From: Parapedobacter defluvii
GTDB taxonomy: Bacteria > Bacteroidota > Bacteroidia > Sphingobacteriales > Sphingobacteriaceae
NCBI RefSeq assembly: GCF_014642075.1
Contig: NZ_BMIK01000001.1
Span: 124,001-188,000 of the forward strand
Reading direction: 5' to 3'
DNA: 64,000 nt
In this document: piece by piece, positions 10,050 to 18,819 of the stretch
How the letters are laid out: each line of letters starts with the position of its first letter
Position numbering within the stretch: the first letter of the stretch is position 1
Position numbers and translations under genes: made by a program
The notes under the pieces: generated by a model
The model's input: the letters and a program-made list of their open reading frames with translations, nothing else
Database searches by the model: none
Told to the model about the DNA's origin: nothing

Positions 10050-10649
10050 TCAGAGAAAAAAAATAGGGTAGTACGGTAGGATTAATGCAACCAACAGGGT
10101 CGGATAATTGCGGTCGTTTAGTTTAAGACGCAGGATTTTCAATGAGTTGCTGATCTGTTTTTTTACGGTTTTGTCCGAAATATTTAGTTGTTCGGCAATT
10201 TCTTTGTATGATAGATTTTTTTCGCGGCTTAAGACAAAAACTTCTCTCATTTTTTGGGGAAGATTTGCTACTTCGGCATCGATGATACGTTGCAACTCCT
10301 GGGTAAATAACTGTGATTCGACGCTTTTCTCATATTCGTCGAAAAATTCGATAAGTGACGCCAAATAATCCCGTTTTTCTATGTTTAGTCGGATATAGCG
10401 TAAAGCTTTGTAGCGGGCTATTGAAAATATGTAGGATCTTATGGAATTTACGTTGGCTAAGGTGTTACGTTGCTGCCATAGGTCAATAAATGTCTCCTGT
10501 ACGATGTCCATGGTATCCTCTCGGTCATGAAGTATACGCATGACATAGCTAAAAAGAGACTCCCACAAAGTGTCATATAATAATGAAAAAGCTTTTTCAT
10601 CACCCTGCCTAAGCAATTGAGTCACCATCGTGTCGTGCGTGATACTCAT
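10050..10649 (-). CDS. RNA polymerase ECF sigma-70 factor
   Basis: A 199-residue extracytoplasmic-function sigma factor with region 2 (about 30-95, with YVMRILHDREDTMDIVQETF) and region 4 (about 125-180, with YKEIAEQLNISDKTVKKQI, a helix-turn-helix). It would direct RNA polymerase to the PUL 1 genes when released by the FecR protein encoded next. The open frame extends upstream to an ATG ending at 10760, but the ATG ending at 10649 was chosen. A full TTTG-N19-TAAGTTTG promoter lies inside the extra codons, so a transcript from it would start too late to include them, and the shorter protein has the usual length for the family. Confidence 0.88.
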   Translation of the reverse strand: MSITHDTMVTQLLRQGDEKAFSLLYDTLWESLFSYVMRILHDREDTMDIVQETFIDLWQQRNTLANVNSIRSYIFSIARYKALRYIRLNIEKRDYLASLIEFFDEYEKSVESQLFTQELQRIIDAEVANLPQKMREVFVLSREKNLSYKEIAEQLNISDKTVKKQISNSLKILRLKLNDRNYPTLLVALILPYYPIFFL

Positions 10650-10726
10650 CTGTTTCTGATTTCCATATTCGTCCAGCAGTGCTAGTTGGTTTACTTGGTA
10701 CAGTTTGATTTCCCCAGTATCGAAGG

Positions 10727-10757
10727 CAAACTTAGATAAAATTGCGTGATATACAAA
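10727..10757 (-). promoter_or_regulatory. Promoter of the ECF sigma gene (TTTG-N19-TAAGTTTG)
   Basis: On the minus strand TTTG (10757-10754) and TAAGTTTG (10734-10727) are separated by 19 bases. This matches exactly the Bacteroidota housekeeping promoter consensus TTTG/TAnnTTTG. Transcription would begin near 10720, leaving a leader of about 70 bases before the ATG ending at 10649. The promoter lies within the first codons of the longest open frame, which argues against the upstream start. Confidence 0.7.
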
Positions 10758-10827
10758 CATGAACTAAGCGTAGGTGATGGATTGAAAATTGGGAAAGCAA
10801 ATTCGATGCCTGCACGAAATTTACGGC

Positions 10828-10835
10828 TATCTTTG
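10828..10835 (+). promoter_or_regulatory. -7 promoter element of the SDR gene
   Basis: TATCTTTG matches the Bacteroidota TAnnTTTG -7 element and ends 20 bases before the ATG, giving a short leader. No clear TTTG -33 element is found at the expected distance. Confidence 0.45.
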
Positions 10836-10855
10836 TTGAAAGATCGTTAATTGCA

Positions 10856-11641
10856 ATGAACATCTCCTTAAACAGCAAATATGCCCTTATCTGCGGCAGT
10901 ACCCAAGGTATCGGATTAGCCGTGGCCAAAGAATTGGCTTCATTGGGCGCTACTTGTATTTTATTGGCCCGCAATGAGCAAAAATTACAGGCAGTAGTCG
11001 GCAAACTCCCCGTTTCGGATCAGCAATCCCATACCTACGAGGTAGCCGATTTCTCTGACCCTGAAGCCGTTCGCTTGGCGGTTGCGCGGGTTATTAAGCG
11101 TTTTCCCGTGACCATTTTAATCAATAATACCGGCGGTCCGGCCTCTGGTGCAATTGCAGATGCCACGCAGGATGATTTGGAAAATGCGTTCAAGCAGCAT
11201 GTTGTCTGCAATCAATTGTTGGTAAAAGCCGTGCTTCCCGCAATGAAAGCTGCCGCCTATGGCCGTATTGTCAACATCATCTCCACATCGGTTAAAACAC
11301 CGCTACCAAACCTTGGTGTCTCTAATACCATCCGCGCTGCAGTAGCGGCTTGGGCCAAAACCTTGGCTAATGAGATCGGGCCATTTGGAATAACTGTCAA
11401 TAATGTATTGCCGGGTTCAACCTATACAGGGAGGCTCGAAGCATTGATGAAACAGCGTGCGCAAACGGATGGACAATCAATCGATGAAGTCGAAGAACGG
11501 ATGAAAAGTGCCATCCCATTGAAACGTATCGGTCAGCCGGAAGAAATTGCCAATGTGGTTGCTTTTTTGGCTTCGCCTGCGGCCTCCTATGTCAGTGGAG
11601 TAAACATCCCCGTAGATGGGGGGAAAACACCGAGTATCTAA
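10856..11641 (+). CDS. Atypical short-chain dehydrogenase/reductase family protein
   Basis: A 261-residue Rossmann-fold protein. The N-terminal nucleotide motif is STQGIG (in place of TGxxxGIG), NNTGG replaces the usual NNAG, and the C-terminus has the family pattern SYVSGVNIPVDGG. The catalytic YxxxK is absent: the matching stretch reads GVSNTIRAAV, so Tyr is replaced by Ser and Lys by Arg. This fits the divergent 3-oxoacyl-ACP-reductase-like SDR subgroup known to lack a perfect catalytic tetrad. It stands alone between PUL 1 and recA on the opposite strand to both. Whether it is an active oxidoreductase is open; the family call is secure, the function is not. Confidence 0.88.
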   Translation: MNISLNSKYALICGSTQGIGLAVAKELASLGATCILLARNEQKLQAVVGKLPVSDQQSHTYEVADFSDPEAVRLAVARVIKRFPVTILINNTGGPASGAIADATQDDLENAFKQHVVCNQLLVKAVLPAMKAAAYGRIVNIISTSVKTPLPNLGVSNTIRAAVAAWAKTLANEIGPFGITVNNVLPGSTYTGRLEALMKQRAQTDGQSIDEVEERMKSAIPLKRIGQPEEIANVVAFLASPAASYVSGVNIPVDGGKTPSI

Positions 11642-11658
11642 TCAAACAGATAGTTAAC

Positions 11659-11681
11659 AAAAAAGGAGCTGTTACAGCTCC
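11659..11681 (-). terminator. Intrinsic terminator of recA, stop codon in its loop
   Basis: On the minus strand the stem GGAGCTG/CAGCTCC encloses the loop TAA, which is the recA stop codon, and a run of six T follows. The left arm encodes the last residues of RecA. On the plus strand the same stem lies 23 bases after the SDR stop and is followed by a weaker T-rich stretch, so it may act in both directions. Confidence 0.8.
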
Positions 11682-12679
11682 TCTAATTTTTCTGCGGTTA
11701 CTTCCGCTTTAATCTTCGTCTCTAACTCATCCATCAGATCGGGGTTATCAAGCAGCAATGTTTTTACCGCATCGCGCCCCTGACCAAGTTTGGTGTCGCC
11801 ATAACTGAACCAGGAACCAGATTTCTTAATAATGTTGAAATCCACACCTAAGTCGATAATCTCACCCGCTTTGGAAATACCTTCCCCAAATAGGATGTCG
11901 AATTCGGCGACACGGAAGGGGGGAGCCACCTTGTTTTTTACGATCTTGACCTTCACACGGTTTCCCGCTACTTCATCGGCATCTTTTATTTGTGCCATAC
12001 GACGGATATCCAACCGCACCGAAGCATAGAATTTCAACGCATTACCGCCGGTGGTGGTTTCCGGATTACCGAACATAACTCCTATTTTTTCGCGCAATTG
12101 ATTGATGAAAATACAACAGCAATTGGTTTTGGAAATCGTACCGGTAAGTTTTCTCAGGGCCTGGGACATCAATCGGGCTTGCAGCCCCATTTTGGAATCG
12201 CCCATTTCGCCTTCAATTTCGCCTTTTGGTACCAAAGCCGCTACTGAGTCGATCACGATGACGTCGATCGCTCCCGAACGGATCAGATTATCTGCAATTT
12301 CCAATGCCTGTTCACCGTTGTCAGGTTGGGAAATGAGCAGATTCTCGATATCGACGCCCAACTTTTTTGCGTAATACTTGTCAAATGCATGCTCCGCATC
12401 GATAATGGCAGCAATACCTCCCTTTTTCTGGGCTTCTGCAATAACATGGGTTGCCAAGGTCGTTTTTCCCGAAGACTCCGGACCATAGATTTCGATGACC
12501 CGGCCCTTGGGCACACCGCCAATGCCTAAGGCAATATCCAGTCCAATGGACCCCGTAGAGATGGCATCAATCGGTTCAACTGCCGAATCTCCCAGCTTCA
12601 TGATTGTGCCTTTACCGTAGGACTTCTCTAATTTATCTAAAGTAAGCTGTAACGCTTTTAATTTTTCTTGATTACTCAT
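11672..12679 (-). CDS. recA: Recombinase RecA
   Basis: A 335-residue protein of normal length with the Walker A motif GPESSGKTT (about 66-74), the [14 protein letters not shown] segment of the L1/L2 core and the conserved region [19 protein letters not shown]. RecA forms ATP-dependent filaments on single-stranded DNA for homologous recombination, and it triggers LexA-type cleavage where an SOS system exists. The gene stands alone with its own -7 element just upstream and a terminator at its stop. No LexA-type operator was recognised in the upstream region. Confidence 0.98.
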   Translation of the reverse strand: MSNQEKLKALQLTLDKLEKSYGKGTIMKLGDSAVEPIDAISTGSIGLDIALGIGGVPKGRVIEIYGPESSGKTTLATHVIAEAQKKGGIAAIIDAEHAFDKYYAKKLGVDIENLLISQPDNGEQALEIADNLIRSGAIDVIVIDSVAALVPKGEIEGEMGDSKMGLQARLMSQALRKLTGTISKTNCCCIFINQLREKIGVMFGNPETTTGGNALKFYASVRLDIRRMAQIKDADEVAGNRVKVKIVKNKVAPPFRVAEFDILFGEGISKAGEIIDLGVDFNIIKKSGSWFSYGDTKLGQGRDAVKTLLLDNPDLMDELETKIKAEVTAEKLEEL

Positions 12680-12699
12680 AGTTTTAGTAATTTTCGGTT

Positions 12700-12707
12700 C
12701 AAAGGTA
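12700..12707 (-). promoter_or_regulatory. -7 promoter element of recA
   Basis: On the minus strand TACCTTTG matches TAnnTTTG and ends 20 bases before the recA ATG. The -33 region is A/T-rich and lacks TTTG. Confidence 0.45.
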
Positions 12708-12750
12708 CGATAAATAATTTTATTTTACTAATTTTTTTCGTTATTTATGG

Positions 12751-12798
12751 CTGACAGCTATCAGCTGTCAGCATTCAGCTATCAGTACTAGCAATCAG
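12751..12798. repeat. Heptad tandem repeat tract (unit CTGTCAG) between recA and nth
   Basis: Five contiguous 7-base units (CTGACAG, CTATCAG, CTGTCAG, CATTCAG, CTATCAG; 12751-12785) are followed by a 6-base unit and one more unit (CAATCAG, ending at 12798). The same unit family occurs at 43880-43928 and 49537-49564. In gene orientation (minus strand) the units carry TGA. The rest of the gap down to the nth end (12799-12861) holds a weaker repeat of about 9 bases based on AATCCGC. Confidence 0.8.
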
Positions 12799-12860
12799 CT
12801 TTTTGTCGTTATATCCGTAAAATCCGCGAGAATCTGCTCAATCCCTGTTTTCCGCCTTCC

Positions 12861-12881
12861 ATTACTTACGACTTACTACTT
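12861..12881. repeat. Short heptad tract overlapping the nth stop codon
   Basis: Three in-phase units, ATTACTT, ACGACTT and ACTACTT. The nth stop codon and the codons for its last residues VVSRK lie inside the tract. This is the shortest tract counted and the least certain. Confidence 0.5.
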
Positions 12882-13509
12882 TTTCAAAATATCTGCACAT
12901 CCAGGTGATGGGACATTCCTCACATTTTGGCCTACGGGCTACGCAGATATAACGCCCATGTAAAATTAGCCAATGGTGGGCAATTGCCAAAGTGTCTTTG
13001 GGTAAATATTTCACCAATTGCTTTTCGACTGCTAGGGGTGTTTTGGCGTTGTTGGTAAGCCCAATGCGGTTGGCGACACGGAATACGTGGGTATCCACAG
13101 CGATAGCAGGTGCATTATATACGACAGATGCGATGACATTGGCGGTCTTACGGCCCACTCCGGGAAGTTTCTGAAGCTCTTCTACCGTTTGGGGCACCAC
13201 ACCCCCGAAATCGCTTACCAGCTTTTGTGCCATCCCAACCAGATGCTTGGCTTTATTGTTGGGATAACTCACACTTTTGATGTAGTTGTATACTTCATCC
13301 GGCGTACTTGCAGCAAGGCTCTCGGCATCGGGAAAGCGCTGGAACAACGCAGGGGTGACTTGGTTGATCCGTTTGTCCGTACATTGGGCGGAGAGGATGA
13401 CGGCAACAAGCAATTCAAAGGGATTGCTGTAATTTAACTCGGTTTGAGCATCCGGATTATGCGTCGAGAAGTAGGCGACAAATGCCTCGTATCGTTCCTT
13501 TTTGAGCAT
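12862..13509 (-). CDS. nth: Endonuclease III
   Basis: A 215-residue DNA glycosylase/AP lyase for oxidised pyrimidines. It shows the helix-hairpin-helix LPGVGRKTAN with catalytic Lys121, the catalytic Asp139 in AVDTHVFRV, and the iron-sulfur cluster cysteines 189, 196, 199 and 205 in the spacing C-x6-C-x2-C-x5-C. Length is normal. Its last five residues (VVSRK) and stop codon come from a short heptad repeat tract, so the extreme C-terminus may be recent. A small conserved-looking gene lies 6 bp upstream on the same strand. Confidence 0.97.
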   Translation of the reverse strand: MLKKERYEAFVAYFSTHNPDAQTELNYSNPFELLVAVILSAQCTDKRINQVTPALFQRFPDAESLAASTPDEVYNYIKSVSYPNNKAKHLVGMAQKLVSDFGGVVPQTVEELQKLPGVGRKTANVIASVVYNAPAIAVDTHVFRVANRIGLTNNAKTPLAVEKQLVKYLPKDTLAIAHHWLILHGRYICVARRPKCEECPITWMCRYFEKVVSRK

Positions 13510-13515
13510 GACGCC

Positions 13516-13722
13516 TTACATCAATGACGTTTGTCCCGCTTTTGAATAAGAAGTGATTTTACGAATGCAGTTTGAATGCGGCTGGCGAAGCAATGTATCC
13601 ATCTCATTTTTGAGGAAATTGTAGAACAACTCATCGTCTAAATCAAGACGCATAGGTTCCTGTTCCAATTTCCGAATGATACCATGTGTTGTGGGATGTT
13701 TGGAAGTATAAGTTTCTGTCAT
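13516..13722 (-). CDS. Small uncharacterised protein (68 aa)
   Basis: A 68-residue frame that ends 6 bp before nth on the same strand and is probably cotranscribed with it. The sequence is mixed and soluble, with one Cys and a segment RLDLDDELFYNFLKNEMD that looks like an amphipathic helix. There is no signal peptide, membrane segment or recognised domain. Tight spacing and normal composition support a real gene; the function is unknown. Confidence 0.6.
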   Translation of the reverse strand: MTETYTSKHPTTHGIIRKLEQEPMRLDLDDELFYNFLKNEMDTLLRQPHSNCIRKITSYSKAGQTSLM

Positions 13723-13810
13723 AAGCGCCCTATATTTTTTATTGCATATATGAATTATAACGCAATAAACATCGGATTAGTATGGCTATCAGGACGTTTT
13801 TGCAGGCTTG

Positions 13811-15445
13811 TTACTTCTTTTTAACAGGCTCTGACGCTTTCTGTTCAGCCAACTGCAGCGCTTTATAAGCATTGACGATGCCACCCGTGACACAGATTTC
13901 ATTCATGGAAACCCGCATATTCCTTCCATCGGGCCCTTTCACCTTTACACGTTGGTCCACACGTGTTACGGATTGCATAATTACGCGTTTCACTTCTGTG
14001 GCGGGCAGTTGTGGATAATAGGAACGTATTAATGCGGCTAAACCTGCTACTACGGGCGAAGCCATGCTAGTGCCTTGTTGATCTTCGTAGGTCGATCCGG
14101 GCATGGTCGAATGGATGTCTACGCCGGGAGCGAATACATCAACCGACCGGCGGCCATAATTGGAAAAGGAAGCGACCAGGTCTCCGTCATTTTTCCAAGA
14201 TGAAGCACCGACTTCAAGCCAGGCTCCTGCTTCACCCATGTTAATGCCTAGACTGTCTACGTAATTCCGGTTCGGGTAGTTGGGGTTTGCATCGTTATCC
14301 TGACCTTCATTTCCAGCGGCATGAACGAGAAGTACATCGTTCTCCAAAGCAAATCGCACCGCGTCATCTACTGCCTGTTTGTCTTTGGCAAAAGCCTTCC
14401 CGAAGCTCATATTGATAACTTTTGCTCCGTTCTCGACCGCATATCGGATGGAGTTGGCAACGTCTTTATCTCGCTCGTCGCCGTCGGGGACTGCCCGTAC
14501 CGCCATGATACGTACATTGTCGGCTACACCCTTGATGCCGATGTCGTTGTCACGTACCGCGCCGATAATACCCGCCACGTGGGTTCCATGGTCGGCGTCC
14601 GGGCCGGTTACATCTGCATTCCCGTAATACCGCTCACGGCTGTTTTCATAATCATCGCCTACGGTATCCCGCGGATCGAAATCCTTATTCAAATGGTAAT
14701 TGACCTGGTTGTTAAAATGTTTGACTCCATCTTCTAAATCCTTGTAGAATTTACCGAAATCGGGCTCATCTTTCAGTTCCTTTTTGACAATTTTTAATGC
14801 CATCTTTTCGAAGTCGCCTTCCGGTTTATAGTGATCGAAATCAGCAAGTGTGGGCTTTTCTTTCCCCATTTTCACCAGCATGGTGTCCACTGTGCGTTTT
14901 AATCCCATGTAACTCACCTGGCCAAAACGGGCCTCCTGCATTTTATTGGCATAGTAGGTCACCATCTTCTGGTATTCGGAAAATTCCCTGCGCTCTTCAC
15001 CGTCCATAGGGGTAGAGGGTAATACGGACACATATTTTGGTTCCAACGCTCTAACCAACCGCGTTACTTCCAGGTTGTCATAATGTACGTTTTCGCCATT
15101 TGCATTACCCAGGAAATTCCATCCGTATTTGTCGTTGATGTAGCCGTTTCCATCCTCGTCTTTACCGGTGGAGGCGCTGTCCTTTTCGTTAATCCACATG
15201 ACGTCTTTGAGATCTTCGTGGTTTACATCTATGCCACCGTCGATTACAGCCACTATAACAGGAGTACTCTTTTTTCCCTTCAATAAAAGCTCATATGCTT
15301 TTTCGGTACTGATGCCCATCACGCCATCTCGCTCATAGTCTAGGTTAAACCAGTTGGCGGGTGGAGTGTCTTTTTTTGTTTGTCCAAGAGATAATAGGGG
15401 TAATATTGCAACTAAGAACGTGTTAACGAATTTCCGGAACGTCAT
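13811..15445 (-). CDS. Secreted S8 (subtilisin-like) serine protease with a large insert
   Basis: A 544-residue protein with a signal peptide (about 1-21). The catalytic triad is visible: Asp69 in VAVIDGGID, His286 in DADHGTHVAG and Ser460 in QGTSMASPVVAG, with oxyanion Asn379 in AAGNEG. Asp and His are about 217 residues apart, much more than the usual few tens, because of a charged, largely helical insert at about 110-275. Similar inserts are known in a Bacteroidota branch of subtilisins. No C-terminal sorting domain is seen. The protein is likely exported and processes periplasmic or extracellular proteins. It is transcribed divergently from the peptidase gene at 15595. Confidence 0.93.
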   Translation of the reverse strand: MTFRKFVNTFLVAILPLLSLGQTKKDTPPANWFNLDYERDGVMGISTEKAYELLLKGKKSTPVIVAVIDGGIDVNHEDLKDVMWINEKDSASTGKDEDGNGYINDKYGWNFLGNANGENVHYDNLEVTRLVRALEPKYVSVLPSTPMDGEERREFSEYQKMVTYYANKMQEARFGQVSYMGLKRTVDTMLVKMGKEKPTLADFDHYKPEGDFEKMALKIVKKELKDEPDFGKFYKDLEDGVKHFNNQVNYHLNKDFDPRDTVGDDYENSRERYYGNADVTGPDADHGTHVAGIIGAVRDNDIGIKGVADNVRIMAVRAVPDGDERDKDVANSIRYAVENGAKVINMSFGKAFAKDKQAVDDAVRFALENDVLLVHAAGNEGQDNDANPNYPNRNYVDSLGINMGEAGAWLEVGASSWKNDGDLVASFSNYGRRSVDVFAPGVDIHSTMPGSTYEDQQGTSMASPVVAGLAALIRSYYPQLPATEVKRVIMQSVTRVDQRVKVKGPDGRNMRVSMNEICVTGGIVNAYKALQLAEQKASEPVKKK

Positions 15446-15470
15446 AAAATGCGATAATTTTGTGTGCGGA

Positions 15471-15478
15471 CAAATATA
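15471..15478 (-). promoter_or_regulatory. -7 promoter element of the S8 protease gene
   Basis: On the minus strand TATATTTG matches TAnnTTTG and ends 25 bases before the ATG. No TTTG lies at the -33 distance. The rest of the 149-bp divergent gap (15446-15594) shows no clear promoter for the plus-strand gene. Confidence 0.35.
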
Positions 15479-15594
15479 CTGTTTATTGCGATCAGCTAAT
15501 CGTTAAACTTTGATAAAAAACATGGAAAAAGGTTTAACTCAACGATATAATTCTTTCATTTGTGTCGGCTTAACGCTATAAAATATGCACAATC

Positions 15595-17748
15595 ATGAAT
15601 ACTAAACTTTTTTTCACATTATTAATGAGTACAATCATCACTTCCTGCATGCAGAACAAGATCAACCGGAAAGTCTACGAATGGCCCCAAATGGATGCCC
15701 CCGTTGCAGCTATTAAACCGCACATCCGTTCGTTACATGGAGATACAGTTGTGGACAATTACTATTGGCTGAACGACTATTTTAAGAAGGGACCGGATTC
15801 ATCGGAGGTAACTAAATACCTGGAAGCGGAAAATGCGTATACCGATTCAATGATGAGTGGTACAAAAAAACTACAAACCCAGTTGTTTGATGAGATGAAA
15901 GGCCGTATCAAAGAGCAGGACGAATCCGTTCCCTATTTCAAAAATGGATACTATTATTACACACGGACGGAGGAAGGGAAGCAGTATTTTAAGTTCTGCC
16001 GGAAAAAGGAAAACCTGGATGCACCGGAGGAAATCCTGCTTGATGTGGATGCGTTAGCGGAAGGGCATTCGTATTATGCGGCCGGTGGATTTAACGTGAG
16101 TCCCGACAATCGGTTACTCGCCTATGGGGTGGATACCGTGTCGCGGCGGCAGTATACCATTCACGTCAAGAATCTGGAAACCGGTGAAATCCTGAAGGAC
16201 GCAATTCCCGGTACATCGGGCGGATCGGTTTGGGCCAACGACAACCGGACCTTGTTTTATACCAAAAACAATCCGGCAACGTTGTTAACGGAGAATATTA
16301 TGCGGCATAAGTTGGGTGCAGATACCGACAACGATGCCATAGTCTATCACGAATCCGATAACACCAACTATATCGGCGTGGGCAAAGCCAAGTCGGGTAA
16401 ATTCATTTATATCTATTCCGGCGGTACGCTATCGTCGGAAACCCGTTACCTCGATGCGGATGATCCCATGGGGAGCTTTACGGTCTTCCAACCCCGCATG
16501 CCCGAAGTGCTGTATAGTGTAACGGCGCTTGCCGACCGTTTCCTGATCGTTACCAACCAGAATGCCAAGAATTTCAAGCTGATGGAATGTCCGTTTAACC
16601 AAACCGGGCAGGAACATTGGAAAGAGGTCATTCCGCATAGACCGGATGTATTGCTGGAAGATGTGGATGAATTCAAAGATTTTCTAGTGGTGTCTGAACG
16701 TAAGAACGGGCTGATCCAGCTGGCCATCCGTGACCTGAAGGATGGCTCCCAGCATTACCTTGATTTTGGTGAGGAGGCTTATACCGCTTACCCGTCAAAT
16801 AATCCCGAATACAATACCGCCACCCTGCGATATGGATATACGTCGCTCACGACGCCGTCGTCTACCTACGATTACGATATGAATACCCGGAAAAAGACCT
16901 TACTGAAACAGCAGGAGGTGGTCGGCGGGTATAATGTGGCTGATTATGTTACGGAACGCCTGTATGCGACGGCTCAGGATGGAACCCAGGTACCCATTTC
17001 GTTGGTGTATAAAAAAGGTTTCAACAAAGATGGAAACGCACCCTTGTTGTTATATGGATACGGGGCATACGGCGTGACGATGGATCCTTCGTTCAGTTCA
17101 AGCAGGCTCAGTTTACTGGACCGTGGCTTTGTGTTTGCCATCGCCCATGTTCGTGGAGGGCAGGAAATGGGTCGGCAGTGGTATGAAGAGGGCAAAATGA
17201 TGAAAAAGAAAAATACCTTTACCGATTTTATCGATTGTGGACGGTACTTAGTGGATCAGCAATATACATCTTCGGCACATCTGTATGCCATGGGGGGTAG
17301 TGCAGGTGGCTTATTGATGGGTGCAGTGGCCAACACGGCACCTGAACTTTGGAAGGGTATTGTTGCACAGGTGCCCTTTGTGGACGTTGTCAACACTATG
17401 CTGGATGAGTCCATTCCGCTAACAACCAATGAATACGATGAATGGGGAAATCCGAATAATAAAGATGCTTACGAATATATCAAAAGCTATTCGCCTTATG
17501 AGAATATTGAAGCAAAAGCATACCCTCATATACTGGTCACCACCGGATTGCACGATAGTCAGGTGCAATATTTTGAACCTGCCAAGTGGGTGGCCAAGCT
17601 GCGGGCGACCAAGACAGACAACAACGTACTACTGCTGAAAACGGAAATGGATTATGGACATGGAGGAGCTTCGGGGCGTTTTGATTACCTCAAAGAAATC
17701 GCCCTGGAATATGCGTTTCTGTTTGCGTTGGAAGGAATGGTGGAGTAG
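15595..17748 (+). CDS. S9 family peptidase, oligopeptidase B-like lipoprotein
   Basis: A 717-residue prolyl-oligopeptidase-family enzyme. The N-terminus is a type II signal peptide ending in ITSC, so the mature protein would be membrane-anchored, unlike cytosolic E. coli PtrB. A beta-propeller-like region (about 70-440) precedes the alpha/beta hydrolase domain, with the nucleophile Ser at about residue 569 in GGSAGG, and the catalytic His in DYGHGGASGR. Oligopeptidase B cleaves short peptides after basic residues; the specificity here is inferred by family. It stands alone and ends in a strong bidirectional terminator. Confidence 0.92.
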   Translation: MNTKLFFTLLMSTIITSCMQNKINRKVYEWPQMDAPVAAIKPHIRSLHGDTVVDNYYWLNDYFKKGPDSSEVTKYLEAENAYTDSMMSGTKKLQTQLFDEMKGRIKEQDESVPYFKNGYYYYTRTEEGKQYFKFCRKKENLDAPEEILLDVDALAEGHSYYAAGGFNVSPDNRLLAYGVDTVSRRQYTIHVKNLETGEILKDAIPGTSGGSVWANDNRTLFYTKNNPATLLTENIMRHKLGADTDNDAIVYHESDNTNYIGVGKAKSGKFIYIYSGGTLSSETRYLDADDPMGSFTVFQPRMPEVLYSVTALADRFLIVTNQNAKNFKLMECPFNQTGQEHWKEVIPHRPDVLLEDVDEFKDFLVVSERKNGLIQLAIRDLKDGSQHYLDFGEEAYTAYPSNNPEYNTATLRYGYTSLTTPSSTYDYDMNTRKKTLLKQQEVVGGYNVADYVTERLYATAQDGTQVPISLVYKKGFNKDGNAPLLLYGYGAYGVTMDPSFSSSRLSLLDRGFVFAIAHVRGGQEMGRQWYEEGKMMKKKNTFTDFIDCGRYLVDQQYTSSAHLYAMGGSAGGLLMGAVANTAPELWKGIVAQVPFVDVVNTMLDESIPLTTNEYDEWGNPNNKDAYEYIKSYSPYENIEAKAYPHILVTTGLHDSQVQYFEPAKWVAKLRATKTDNNVLLLKTEMDYGHGGASGRFDYLKEIALEYAFLFALEGMVE

Positions 17749-17764
17749 GGGAGAAGTAAAAATT

Positions 17765-17791
17765 AAAAGGGGGCGGGTGAGCCCCCTTTTT
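17765..17791. terminator. Bidirectional terminator between the S9 peptidase and nrdF
   Basis: A 10-bp stem AAAAGGGGGC/GCCCCCTTTT with a 6-base loop GGGTGA gives A and T runs on both sides, so it can end both the plus-strand peptidase transcript and the minus-strand nrd transcript. Confidence 0.85.
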
Positions 17792-17825
17792 GCTTAAAAA
17801 GATTGTTGACAAATCCTTTGTCAAA

Positions 17826-18809
17826 TTAAACTGCGATGGATGTATCCATTACGAAATCGTCATCCCGGAGGTGTACGATTTCGGTGGCTTTTTCGTAATT
17901 GGTCGACTTCTTGGAAAAAAAATCGTGCTGGGTGGTTTCCACGTTGAGGCCATTCATTACAATCGGATTTACGCGTTTAACCTCAAAAATGGGTTCAAAT
18001 CCAATATTCATGAGCGCTTTATTGGCATTATAGCGTACGTATTCTTTGACTTCAGCCGTGAGTCCCACATCGGTATAAATCTCTTCGGTGTATTTCAATT
18101 CATTCTCGTACAGGTCGTTCAGTAAGTTGACCAGCTTTTCTTTTGAGGCTGCTGGATTTGGCAGCTTCTTGTACACATCCTGTGCCAGCAAACCGACAAA
18201 TACGCCGTGTATGGATTCATCTGCAATAATTTTTTTGATGATATCCGCGCTGGCTACCATATGTCCTTGCCCGCAAAGCCATAGGGGAATGAAAAAACCG
18301 CTATAGAATAAAAACGACTCCAACAATACCGAAGCGCACAACCCCATAAACAAATCTTCCTTGCTGATATCGGTATCTGCCAGTTTCCGGTAATATTTGT
18401 CAATGGTCGAAGCCTTGAATTGCAGGTACTTATTTTGTTGAACCCAGTTGAAAATGTCTTCAATATCCTGAGAGGTGGCTACCGTCGTGAAGATGGTTGA
18501 ATAAGATTTTGCATGGATCGCTTCCATCATACACATATAGGCCAGCACCGATTTGTTTTGTAACGAATCGATATGGTCCATGATTTTGGGCATCCCGGTA
18601 TTGCTTTGAAGGGTGTCTAAAAGCGTCAAGCCTCCCAGCGCTTTCTTATAACACTCCCGCATTTCAGGCGATAGGGATTTCCAGCTATCGATATCCTTGG
18701 AGGGTATGTATTCGGTATCAATCCAGAATTGCTTGATGTTCTGCTCCCAAAACATCAGGGCATAGTCATTTTCGGGCTCGTTCCAGTTGACGGCTTTATA
18801 TTGTTTCAT
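17826..18809 (-). CDS. nrdF: Class Ib ribonucleotide reductase, beta subunit NrdF
   Basis: A 327-residue ferritin-like protein that carries the dimetal-tyrosyl radical cofactor. The expected residues are present: Asp65, Glu96, His99 (EAIHAKSY), radical Tyr103, Glu164, Glu198 and His201 (ADESIH). The spacing matches NrdF of enterobacteria with an offset of two. With NrdE it reduces ribonucleoside diphosphates. The neighbouring nrdI suggests manganese can be used in the cofactor. It is the last gene of the nrdH-nrdI-nrdE-nrdF operon, separated from nrdE by 72 bp of heptad repeats. Confidence 0.96.
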   Translation of the reverse strand: MKQYKAVNWNEPENDYALMFWEQNIKQFWIDTEYIPSKDIDSWKSLSPEMRECYKKALGGLTLLDTLQSNTGMPKIMDHIDSLQNKSVLAYMCMMEAIHAKSYSTIFTTVATSQDIEDIFNWVQQNKYLQFKASTIDKYYRKLADTDISKEDLFMGLCASVLLESFLFYSGFFIPLWLCGQGHMVASADIIKKIIADESIHGVFVGLLAQDVYKKLPNPAASKEKLVNLLNDLYENELKYTEEIYTDVGLTAEVKEYVRYNANKALMNIGFEPIFEVKRVNPIVMNGLNVETTQHDFFSKKSTNYEKATEIVHLRDDDFVMDTSIAV

Positions 18810-18819
18810 TTCTTTTACG

